64,000 nt of DNA from Torreya grandis (Eukaryota > Streptophyta > Pinopsida > Cupressales > Taxaceae): assembly GCA_037957365.1 (NCBI GenBank), contig JARHVA010000122.1:2057001-2121000 (forward strand). Direction: 5' to 3'. Positions 11,052 through 21,622 of this stretch are shown in pieces. Under the pieces are notes generated by a model that worked only from the letters and a program-made list of their open reading frames with translations, ran no database searches and was not told where the DNA came from. A program made the translations under genes and the position numbers. The stretch's first letter is position 1, and the number at the start of each line of letters is the position of its first letter.

Positions 11052-11735
11052 TTAATTTTTTTTTTAAACATAGTTTGTTTTCTCATGTTTCGAAGGCAAA
11101 ACATGCTAAGGGGGTTGGAATGTAATGTACCTAGAGAGATGATATTATGATGTATATTAATGCGTGGAGACACCAACATGTGACACACATCCTCTTAGTC
11201 AATGGATAACTCGTGGTATTTGTTATTATGGACAATGAGTGGACCTACATTGTGAATAGTGATCTACCCATTCATATGAGTAACTTGTAGTATTTATTAT
11301 ATTGGAAAATGAGTGTGCCTTTGGTGCCTTCATTGGGATTACTGATATAACCATCCATATGGATAACTTGTGATATTTATTTTATTGGGAAACGAGTGGG
11401 CCTACATTGGGATTAGTCATCTACCCATCTATTATTGTAAGAGTATCTATATAAGGAGGGAAATATCATTGTGTAAGACATCAGGAAAAATTATTGTAAT
11501 TGGAGTGCATGCTTTATTAAGGAGGTTGCCCCCTCGAAGAGGCCTATGATAGTGGAGTAATTCCTTCCCCATAAAGAATATTGTATGGTGTTTCCATACC
11601 TTAAAGGTATTCATTATATTCTAAATATATTTCATATTTGGGCATTTTGGCCCACTAAATATATTTTTTATTGATTTTTATTATATTCTGCATATTAATT
11701 TGATGATTTACTGATTATATGTGAGGTTCATAACA

Positions 11736-12000
11736 TACATATACTTCAATAGATGGTATTAGTACGATAAAATGGAGTACAATAGCTCGTGGGACATTCC
11801 CTAAGATTTCCTCCTTTCTAAATGCATTAACATGCTTGTGTATATATAGACTTCCTAAATTCATATTAAGACCTATTGGCGCACAAACCGACAATCAAAA
11901 AGGCAAGAAAGCTGAAAAACAAGGCACAAAAGACTTACAAAAAATGGGAAAAAGGGCCAAGGGACCCACAAAGCACAAGTGACCAAGATCAAATGACTCA
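11736..12000 (+). repeat. Direct repeat X, right copy
   Basis: Matches 9665-9932 in the same orientation and starts immediately after the second LTR-like block. The two copies have diverged by scattered substitutions and small indels. Confidence 0.8.
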
Positions 12001-13599
12001 ATCTAGGTCATGACTAAAATCAAATAGCTCGATTTTGGCAACAACCAAGATCAAAGGGTCAATCTTGGCAAACTAGCCTAAAACCCTAAAACAATGTTTT
12101 AAACATTTCCAGAGCATTAGGAGTCGTGCAAATTCAAATTAATAGTAAATTTGTAGATTTCAAGTGTTTTGGATTGAATGGTGGTATTATCATAGACCCA
12201 AAGTAAAGAAAAAGTAAAGTTGTAAGAACAAAACAAAACAAGGGAAGGCAATATGGGGCCCAACACAAGGGAAAATGAGCCAATATGAACCTAGTCTGAA
12301 CCAAGGACCTATATACATAAATACACACTAACACCATACCAAAAAACTAGTCTATACGAAAACTAGGTGTCTATAGGTGGTATAAATATCATTTTGGAGC
12401 TCTACAATAAAATGCAATCATAGAGCAAACTTCTAATGAAGTGCTCTTCGCCACATCTCTAAAACTCAGTTCCACAATCAAACATTGATCTACACTCTTA
12501 AAATATTCCACCTCCTACAGGATATTCTGCTCCATGACCGATTATAAACCATTTATGCTAAAAGCAATTATATTCCAAAATCCAAAGATGCAAACACAAC
12601 CACAAACAAAAATCATTGAAACACATTGTTGTACCCAATTTAGAAAACTCTCAGCAAACATCTCCCTCTCGACACAAGCACAAAATATACCTGCAATCTC
12701 TAAATTTTGGACTACAATCTCTAAATCTTGGAAGGAGGTAATCATATTTCTTCTCTCCCAACCAACAAACTACCAAGGTGCCATCATGGATCTTGCTTGG
12801 TGCAGATAGTTTCTTCCCACTTGGAGTTTCCTCTGCCCCTCCATCTCTATCAAGAGATTGATCTACCTCTCCATTACTCTATCGTGCTTTTGCAGCAGCA
12901 ATGCAACACTTATAGCTTTGGCTTCAGTAACTGAGGCGTCTACTAGGGACTTTACAAATTTCCCCAACCTCCTCTTAGTCAAATAGAAGGGTTTCACCTT
13001 TTCTATGCCCAATAGAAACATATTTGCACATTAATCATCATTTCTTTGCACACTAAATATTTTTAGCCTAACAATAAATGAGTGCAACATAAATTTAAAA
13101 TAGGGAAATAGAAAGGAGCATGAACTTCAAAATAATATCCTCTACAAAATTAATTTTTATCATGCCAGATATTTCTTGGGGCTATATATTACACAGCCCG
13201 TTGTTCTTGTGCTATGATGAAATTTATTTCTGCACACCTTGCCCACAAGTTGGATAGAAAGAATAATGGTTTCCCAAACTCACATCCAGTATTTCTACAC
13301 TCGTGCCTTTTGCACCATAAATAACAGGTATCTCACTCCAACAATGATCTGCACAAAATAAGAATTTGTGTACTATCTCCACATATGTGCACAGGAAAAA
13401 AACAGATCAGGGGAAGTTGGTGATCTATCTGTTGCACCAAGTGTTTCATAAATCTGTGCATTTAATTAAGAAGCAGTAGAACTCTACACCACATGATCTA
13501 GATCCACTTTTCCGTGCATTCATGCTACATGCAGCCATGCCATAATATATTTACAACATAGCCCCATAGATCACTATTACACAATGGCAGATCCTGCCA
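12001..13599. other. AT-rich spacer, no gene recognised
   Basis: Contains phrases repeated from the neighbouring X repeats up to about 12110, then sequence with no recognisable coding signal. Further 3' remnants of the acyl-CoA oxidase copy at 13600-13713 may continue into this stretch on the minus strand, but I could not align them. Confidence 0.35.
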
Positions 13600-13713
13600 C
13601 CATCAACAATTTTGCATAAAACACCAATAGACTTGCACAACAAATTCATATACATATGTAAATATGAGCATATGCAGTAAATAGTTCTGGAATCCCACTA
13701 CTGCACAAGTACC
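13600..13713 (-). pseudogene. Acyl-CoA oxidase pseudogene, downstream piece
   Basis: Reading the minus strand from 13713, the frame continues exactly from the upstream piece across the duplicated GGTAC and gives YLCSSGIPELFTAYA. Plant peroxisomal acyl-CoA oxidases have GGHGYLCSSGLPELF at this place. After about 20 codons there is an in-frame stop and the similarity fades. The piece is separated from the rest of the pseudogene by the solo LTR at 13714-16042. Confidence 0.8.
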
Positions 13714-16042
13714 TGTTGACCCTTTTTTGGTCATTTAGAGTAAAAATGGGCACCCCCTCTTTCGTGCATAAGTCTTCAATCCATGTTTTGGTTAAAATCA
13801 TTCATCAAGGATCCCTGTCAGACCTGTTCCATGAAAAAACCAAGTGTTTACCTCATTTCGTTTAACCAAGTGTATTTCGGGTTTGTCAAGGGGAACTACT
13901 TCAGGGTTTCCAAATGCAATTACTTGGTCCCCATAGTGCATTCCGGGTTTTGTAAACCACTTTACTTGTGAAAAGTTCATAAGTAAAATCACTTGCAGAA
14001 CCCGATTTGGTCTTGCTAGACCAAATCGGGTTCTCCAAATGACTTTACTTGTTTTGTCTTATAAGCAGAAGCAATCCAGAAACCTGAATGGGTCAAGACA
14101 GTTGCAATCGGGTTTGCTGAGGGGTCTTACTCATGAAATTTCATAAGTTGAAGCAGGTCTAAAATCCAAAGCAGGAGGCATTGGAGAACCCGAAAGGGTC
14201 TAGAAGAAACATTTGGGTTTGTCAGGCGGCCATACTTAAGGAACTTTATGAGTAAGTTCTTTCCAAGGACCCGATTTAGTCTAAGCGGCTCGCAAAGGCA
14301 AGGAATTTCCTCAAAGGGCACTTCGACTGTGTGTAGGGCAATTGCAAAAGTTCCGAAGGGTAAGTGTCTTTGTGGAGGGTACTTGGTCAAGAAAGAGGAC
14401 TCTTTTCACTTTTTCGAAGGGTCATTTTCAGAGTTTTCGAAGGGCACCTACCCTTGCGGAGGGCACTTTTGGATGGGAGAAGCCTTTGTGGAGGGAACTT
14501 TAAGAAAGAAAGGAGCAAAGGCAAGCCCAAAAGAGAATTCCTTCGGACAAAATGTCCAAAGGAATTCCTTCAGACATTTTGTTCGAAGAAATTCGACATT
14601 ACCAAAAGCTCGAAGGCCGACGAAGGCAGAAGAAAGACGAAAGGAAATCCTTCGAACATTTTGTCTAAAGACAGGCCCGCCTGAAGGAAAAGACAAGGAA
14701 AAAAGGAAGAAACGAGCAAAGAAATGCGAAGACCCGAGAGCCCAGATAAGTTCGGAAAACAAAAAAGATCAATACGAAGGCCCGAGAAATAACAAGCGCC
14801 TGAGAACCCAAATGGTTAAAGACAAAAGGGAAAAAGCCAAGGCAAAGGGAAATAACAAAGTAAAAAAAAAACAATGCGGATAACCCAAAACGTGGCCATG
14901 TAGCACAATAAAGTAAAAGCTCAAAACGTTCCAAGTGGTGTGACAAGTCAAAAACGCAGACCCAAGGACCAACCAAACCAAGGCAAGTGGCACAGGTGTC
15001 ATCAACAAGAAGAGTAAATGCACTTAGGTGAAATAGTCTCTATCAAAAACCAATAAAAAGATTGGTTTTCGAATGATAGAAGGTGCAGCCATGTTTTCAC
15101 ACCAAGCTTTTAATGTGCAGCCAAGTCACGCCTAGGGATTGCAGAAAACACAGTCCAGCCACAACAACTTCGGAATGGCTTTGTCAGTTGCTGAAAGGAG
15201 TAGCCTATACTTTTGTAAGCCAAGGACAACAAAGGCGGTGGTTTGGACAGCCTACAGCATGGTTTCCATATGCAAATCTGGGAAACACGGCAGCAACATG
15301 GCCTCTTGTCTTAGCAAATGTTTGACTCAGCATGGGTCTCCTTTCCTAAGGATTTGTCAGCTATCTGGTTCCAACACTCTAAATATTGTAATTTCTCATT
15401 TGAGGAAGGGCTCTCTCAGCTTGTATGGCGAAGACCTGCAAAATTTTACCTTGAATCTAAGACAAAACTTTTACCTTTTGAGTGTTGCACTGAGCATACA
15501 TTTGGGTGTTAGTTTTGTGAAAGTGTAGTCTCTTTCTCTACCTTCATGTGCTAACCCCAGCAGTGTCTAGTGTTTGTGTTTTCTTCTCTTGCAGGTCACA
15601 AGAAGTGTCTGAAGAAGTATAGGCAAGTGATAGGCTACGCAACAGTGTGTCTCAAAACACCTTTTGTGCTAGTTTTTTCCTTTCTTATCTCTCAACAAGA
15701 CCCCCTGTTGAAACATTGTTGCAAGAAAGGTCTCATTTTGAGTGAAGTGTAGGCTAGTTTGTTTTGATTTAAAGTGTATGTCAAATCTGAGTAGACCATC
15801 CATTTGGTGCATCACCACATGGTTTAGATTCTGATTTCAGTGTTTTTCTCTCCCTTTTCATCCCCTCAAATAGTTAGTAGCAGAAAATCCAAGGCCTCAA
15901 GGTGCATCAAGGGGAGCTAGCCCCTAATCTAGAGATTCATCCCTCACATTTGCCACCCACAGCAAGAGGGATGTCTCCATTGTGTCACGTGGATGAAGAG
16001 AGCTGAGCCTCCCTTCAGAGGGTGCAATCTACCGCATCAACA
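13714..16042 (+). mobile_element. Solo LTR, mosaic type, inserted in the acyl-CoA oxidase pseudogene
   Basis: The edges are TGTTGACCCTTTTTTGG and ACCGCATCAACA. The perfect duplication GTACC lies at 13709-13713 and 16043-16047. The left part (about 13860-14280) carries CGGGTTT / ACTTTACTTGTG modules typical of the type-2 LTRs. The middle (14540-14660) carries TTCGGACAAAATGTCC hairpins. The right end (AAGGGGAGCTAGCCCCTAATCTAGAGA near 15910 and GGTGCAATCTACCG) matches the A/B/C family. No internal region, so it is a solo LTR of about 2.33 kb. Confidence 0.93.
14540..14660. repeat. Hairpin array of the mosaic solo LTR
   Basis: TTCCTTCGGACAAAATGTCC, then AAAGGAATTCCTTCAGACATT and a further TTCGAACATTTTGTC copy. 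These are more diverged than in the other LTRs, consistent with an older or separate lineage. Confidence 0.7.
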
Positions 16043-16855
16043 GTACCTATGTCCGCCACTAAGCTTACAGCAGTCTTCAATGTCATCTGCAGTTACTAAT
16101 GTAGTCAAAGACTATAAACCATCAGTTCATGCATGTGCTTTGGCCAAAGTTGAGAAATCCTTTGTTTCCAAACACCTCGCCACATCCATGTATAGCCCGC
16201 CCACAAATAGGAATGCATAGGCACTAGCAAGCAAGGTTTTTTTGCTGAGTCTTGTAATCAATCACTTAAATTTCAATACCAGCAGCCTGAGAACCTGTAT
16301 CTCACAACAATGCAAACAACCCATGAAAGATAATTAGAAGCATTTGTAACAATTGTTTGTCACACATATACCATGGCTCCTTAAAACAGCTGCCTGGGTA
16401 CATAAGATTTGCAGACACTTTCCTTCTTTAATAACTTTAGAAATCCACATCAACATCTGTTTATGAGGTATTCTGACATGATCAAATCGTAGAAAACCAT
16501 TTTCCATTGTATTGTATCCACCGTTCCCAAACTTCATACCTATATCAGCAACAATAACACCTGGAAGTGGTCACTGATCTTCCAGAATCCATATTTGAAC
16601 AAGAAAAACATGCACTCCATGGTCACAACCATTTGTTATGACGCGGGCATATACAATTGCATGCGTTGATACTTTTCCTAAGCCTCCTAGAAAATTGAAC
16701 CATTGTCAAGTTCTATTTTGGCATAACAATCAATTATTTGCATTTTAAATGCAAGAGGTATCCACTCCTGCTGCTGCTTATCACTTGCCTTGCCTTTTAG
16801 ATCTGGTATAAACATTCACCAATGAAGATCTGTACATGCAGGGTCATCTGTAAGG
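16043..16855 (-). pseudogene. Acyl-CoA oxidase (peroxisomal ACX-like) processed pseudogene, upstream piece
   Basis: The minus strand reads, in order, ACTDLHW then a stop then MFIPDLKGK, EWIPLAFKMQIIDCYAK, GGLGKVSTHAIVYAR, GMKFGNGGYNTMENGFLRFD, HVRIPHKQMLM, LLASAYAFLFVGG and a GGHRY end. These follow the order of plant peroxisomal acyl-CoA oxidases, which catalyse the first, H2O2-producing step of peroxisomal beta-oxidation with FAD. About 35 residues between the YAK and GGLGK segments are missing. There are several frameshifts and in-frame stops. No introns interrupt the stretch; plant ACX genes, as I know them, have many, so this is probably a reverse-transcribed copy. The left end continues across the solo LTR at 13714-16042. 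It cannot make a functional enzyme. Confidence 0.88.
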
Positions 16856-17192
16856 CCCAATTTTTACCCTTGCCTGTTCATTTTCATTTGCGCTATGTGC
16901 TAGACTTGCCTTTCACTGATTTGGAGGTACGGGATGCCAATACTGTGTTATTATCTCTTGGACAGTTGGTTTACATTTGTGTGTGTGTGGCTAGTTGAGC
17001 TAGCATGTGCACTTCTTTGGGATGTCACTCACAGACATTGTGGGAGTCCTGACTACTTCAGCGAGCAGACGTATTTCGGTTTGTTTTGGTATACAGGTAC
17101 CATGTTACTTTGTGAGTGGACGGTATGTGTTTATTTACATGTTTATTGATTGCTCCATGTGGTGGATTATTGTGTTAAGATTCTTTTTCCGA

Positions 17193-17230
<38 letters not shown>

Positions 17231-19122
17231 CGAATTGCTTGTTCTTTTGACAGTGCAATTCATTTGCTTTGGCTATATTCGGGACCAAACATTTCAAAGT
17301 GTACATTGAGTGCACAGGTGACAAGGGCGACCAAGAGAGGGAACTGGAACTACACAAAGCATCAACTAACCAATGTGTTACCTAAGGTGTTATATATGTT
17401 GTATTCACCTAGTGTATTGTTTTAATGTTGTATCCATTTTTCCAACCTATTCACACTTTACCAATGATACTCTAGAAAGATCTAGAGGGCTTAGTGGATG
17501 CATATTGAGCCCCATAAATGTTGCCTACTTGTTAAATTTGGAATTAGAGGAGCTTCATTTATGGAGGTGTGTAGATCAAGTTTTGTCTTCCCTAGGTGTT
17601 TTATTAAGTACTCCACCTTTATAAATGAGTGGAGTTGAATATATTTTTGTATCTTAATGACTTTGAGGAGGTCCTAATGTCGTCTTGAAGGCCTTGAATG
17701 TAGAGTAAATAAATGAAGGGTAAGAATATTAAATGGATTTGCAAAAGGGGAATGGTGCCCAATGCTTTGTAAGAAGCATTTATTGAATATCTAAGGGGGA
17801 TTTATTGTTTTTTAAGAGAGATTTATGTTTGGGACGAATTTTGTGGCAAGTATTGGAGGATGAAGATGAACAGTGGCAAGATCCCTTTGAGTGAGCTTTT
17901 CTGAGACTTTTCTATAAGAGAAACTCTTTATTTGTGGCGACTCTTCTTGTATTTTCTTTTTCATTCTTATTCCTTTCGCTCTTCTTGTCTTGCAATAACT
18001 AGCTTTGGAGGCTTGTGGTTTAATGGCTTTGGACTTGGGGGCTAAGAAGGGAAAAACTTTAAAAAAATTATAATTTGCTTTGTATCAAATGCAGGACTTA
18101 AGGTAGAGAGCTAATCTTGGAATTCTCACATGCCTTGTGTTATGTTTTTAAGTGACTTCTTGTTTTCTTTATTGTTTTAAAATAAAGATTGTGATTTAGT
18201 TGTGAAGCCCTTTTTGGGCAACATTCTTGGTTTTACTTGGAAAATATGGGCTTATGGCCATGCATAATTTAGACCTTTATATGGGTGTTTTTAATGGCTT
18301 TTATTTGTAACTCTGATTTTTATGTGTCTTTTATGAATCAAATGGTAAAGTTATGCTACCCAAATGGGGATAGCTGTTGTTTGTTGGGTCTTGTGATTCA
18401 AAACATGATATGTTGTTAGTTTATTAGTATGTTAGTCGAGGCATGCATCTCATGTGTGAGACATCCCCTTTAGATTAAAGGTTACATTAGTAACTTCAAA
18501 TTAATGTTATGTAATAAATGAATGTCATTCATTAATTTATTAAGTTAGTTGTGTAGTTAGTATAGCACGTAGTTGGACCCGTAAGGTAGTTGAAGTTCAA
18601 TGAAGACAAAGCTTATTTAAGCTTGTACGAAACATTACACAATCAATGTGAAGCCCAAACAATTTTAATGTAAGCTTCTTTTGAATTAATTCATGAAGCT
18701 TTTCCACTATTTACATGTGTATTTTATTTGTCACAACATTGTTCATGTATGGAAGATGTGAGGTTGGTCTTATGCCCTTTTGCTTGTGTTTAACAAACAC
18801 TCCTTTGGGTGGGGATGGAAACATGTGATCAATTCCCATAAGTATGATTTTCTTCTCCATATGGATGTAGTTAACTCCTCTATGTGGTGAGAAAATCTTT
18901 CACCTTTGCTAATAGAATTTGATCCTTTCTACCTTAGCAACGGTGAAGGCATGATCTCTTGCTCTAAAAAAACAAGTTGATGTACTGCATATCTCCTCCC
19001 TTATTGGTAAGTCTAGATAAGGACTACCTTATGATATGTGGTTACTTGCATGTGTTTTGGCATTCATGAGATGGAAATAATTCAACCCTAGTAATTGTTT
19101 AGGGTGTTTAGTTGAAGGTTTC
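16856..19122. other. Spacer without recognised gene; (TA)n microsatellite
   Basis: A (TA)n run lies at 17197-17228. The remainder is AT-rich with long T/G-rich phrases and no domain I can name; open stretches at 16934-17149, 17007-17309 and 17373-17624 look like chance. 18450-18720 has LTR-like composition with short direct and inverted words, but I could not find paired ends. Confidence 0.4.
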
Positions 19123-19689
19123 TATTGGCCATTTTTTGGCCCACATACCAATGTTTGCCTAAGTATGAGAAGATAGACTTTCAAGCAGGAAATGGCAAGT
19201 CTTTAGAAGACTTCAGACTTTCAGCAGCCCATGACTTAAAAGGTTTTATAAGTTGCAGAGTTACAAAGATCCGAAGTAGTAAGTAACAAGGTGTTAAAGA
19301 CCCGAAATGGTCTTGAATAGAAGGCTTCGGGTTATCTCATTGGGAAGTCTTCGAGTTTTTCAAAGGAGACAACTTCAGGTTTCCTGGGCAGAACAACTTA
19401 TTTCACTTCATGAGTAATCAGCAATGATAAGTCCGAAGTAAGTAGTGGGGCTTGGAAAGCCCGATTGGTCTGGGCAGTGTATTTCAAGTTCTCCAAGGAG
19501 CACTATTAATTACTTCATAAGTTGTGAGCAGTTAGAAACCCAAAATAAGTAATGAGACATCAAAAGCCCGATTTGGTCTTAGAAGTGCTTCTCGGGTTCT
19601 CAAAAACTCTGAAGAAATAACTTCGAGAAATAATCCCGAAAGGAAAGACCCGAAGACTTGGAGACAGAGAAGCCCGAAGACTTCAAGAT

Positions 19690-19985
19690 GGACAAGTCCG
19701 AAGTTGAGGAGCTTGGAAAATCCGAATTACTCTGCATAGAGTAAATCAGGTTTCTCCAAGTGCTTTACTTAAAGGACTTCATAAGTAAGAGGACCTCAAA
19801 AGTCCAAAGTAAGTAAACTTGGAAAATCCGAATTACTCTGCATAGAGTAAATCGGGTTTCTCCAAGTACTTTACTTAAAAAGCTTGATAAGTAAAGGATA
19901 TGGGAAAGTCCAAAGTTGGAGAGATCAAAGAACCCAAATTACTCTGCATAGAGTAAATCGGGATTCTTCGAGTGCTTGACTTAAG
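19690..19985 (+). repeat. 106-bp tandem repeat in type-2 LTR
   Basis: Three units, with ATTACTCTGCATAGAGTAAAT recurring at 106-bp steps near 19725, 19831 and 19937. Each contains an internal inverted pair TTACTCT/AGAGTAA and is followed by a CGGGTTTCTCC-like stretch and ACTTAAA...ATAAGTAA. Confidence 0.88.
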
Positions 19986-20493
19986 CTTGGTTCAGCAACG
20001 CGAGATCCTAATCAGACGAATGAAACGCTGCCACGTGGCGTAAGCTGGAGCAAAAAGGGCCAATTAGCAAAGGACAAGTGGCACAAGGACGACCAATGAG
20101 CACGGGAGAGTCCAAGTAGCTGGTAGCTGGAAATTTATGAAGGCTCTCGTCCTTCAATATGGTTTGCTCCAGACAAACAGCCATCCAAACGCAGGAACAA
20201 CATGGGTCAGTTTGACCTCCCAAGCATGGAGGCCCGCATCCTTCAGACAGGACATGCAAAAGTGAAAGACGCCATGCCATTTAAATGCAAATATAAATGC
20301 AGTCATGCCAGGAAGAGACGTCTAGTTGCCCACAATGCGACTTCTCTCAGCTCCACCAAAAGAGACTTGAATGCGGGAGTGGCTCAAGGAGGTTGTGCGA
20401 CGATCCTGGGCGACGCATTTCACGGCAAAGGACGACAACAGTGGTCATCAACTTCTTGTCTCTTTCCATGCAGCTTTCTCTCTCTTCCCATTC

Positions 20494-20503
20494 TCTATAT
20501 ATA
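20494..20503 (+). promoter_or_regulatory. TATA box of the type-2 LTR
   Basis: CTATATATAT lies in the same local setting (CTCTCTTCCC upstream, ATCA...GA(C/T)TTGCC downstream) as the copy near 7850-7862. Conservation between the two copies supports a core promoter. Confidence 0.55.
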
Positions 20504-21160
20504 TCACACGACTTGCCTTTGTAATGGTTCCTAGTGTTTAGATTTTTTCATTTTTCTGGGAGACGAACATTCATTGAGATACTACAAAGTATGCTTGCTC
20601 CGCTTGATTAAGCTCGACCCTATCAAGTCTATTGTAAGAACTACCTCTTGATGTAATGAGATGATTTCTTTGCCTATCTCTTGTCATTGATCAGTGCCTT
20701 AGTATGCTTGTGCTTGGTGGATTCGTGAATGAGATTCTTCCTAGTCTATCAGCCTTCTGCTTGCCTCTTTAATATATTTTCAAGCTCTTGCAGGTTTGGA
20801 TTAGTGTTCTACCTGAACCTCTTCCAGTGTGTCAACTGGATCTCGAGATTGTCTAAGCCATAGTTGTCTTATGACTGATCTAGTGTGGGTTCAAGCATAG
20901 ATGAGTGTTCATTTTAATTTGGTGCTTCGACTAGTTAGATTTCTTAGGAGCTTTTATCCCCTTTCTAACACCTTTCCCTGTGAATCATTAGTTTATCATT
21001 AGTTTAGGTGAGCATCAAAGAGGAACTAGCCTCTTTAAAAATCCTAGAGGCTGAACCTCACCATAGGGCACCCACATCCTGAGGTTGTTCCCATGCTTAT
21101 GGCCGGAAGTGGGAGAGCTTGAAAAATTCTTCCACAAGGGTGCAATTCCGAGCTATAACA

Positions 21161-21622
21161 ATTTCTTAAACTCTCTTCAAACTATTCCTCATGCTTTCCT
21201 TGTTACCCATTGTTGTTGGTTAGTATATGCTTTGGGTTTGGAGTTCTAGGTTTAGGAATGCATAGAGTAGCCACCTAATGACGGCAAGAGGATGGGAGGT
21301 GAGCCCTTCTTGCTTTGGTCATTTGGTGACTTGTTTTGAGAAATTGCTTCTTGAAGCTTTCGTGGAGTTGAAGGCTTATTGGCTTCACATGTATTGGATA
21401 TTTTTGTAAATGGCGTGAATGCCTTATAGTTGTAATAATATTCTTGAAAGAAATGGAAAGTTGTAACAAGTGTATTTAATTAAGTAGTGGGATTGTGTCT
21501 CTTGCTTCCCCTTGTTCCAAAGAAAGAATTTGTTAAAAACTTTGAACTACTATTTATGATTTTCTATGAAAATGAAAGAGGAAAAGTGTTTATGAAATGT
21601 TTCCTTCTTGTTTTGTATTAGC
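21161..21622. other. Spacer between two LTR insertions
   Basis: About 460 bp of AT-rich DNA, containing the TSD arms ATTTC (21161-21165) and TTAGC (21618-21622). No coding signal seen. Confidence 0.5.

Larger units (their letters stand above)
9933..11735 (+). mobile_element. Short decayed LTR-like element with unequal LTRs
   Basis: Two similar blocks begin TGTAATGTACCTAGAGAGATG, at 9933 and 11121. The second is preceded by AAGGGGGTTGGAA, which fits a polypurine tract, so 11121 looks like the start of a 3' LTR running to about 11735 (ending TTCATAACA). The left block matches only the first 390 bp or so and then diverges; no primer binding site is seen. The left LTR probably lost its end together with the primer site. 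The internal part holds only a short degenerate reading frame. No 5-bp duplication was found; a 270-bp direct duplication flanks it instead. Confidence 0.5.
19123..21160 (+). mobile_element. Solo LTR, type 2, second copy
   Basis: Starts TATTGGCCATTTTTTGG (first G of TGTTGGCC mutated) and ends GAGCTATAACA, matching the ends of the copy at 3965-8521. The flanks are GTTTC (19118-19122) and ATTTC (21161-21165), a duplication with one mismatch. No internal region is present. It contains a clean 106-bp tandem array (19690-19985), a TATA box (20494-20503) and the conserved end block with CCCACATCCTGAGGTTGTTC. Unlike the first copy it is uninterrupted, so it shows the native length of about 2.04 kb. 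Confidence 0.9.
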
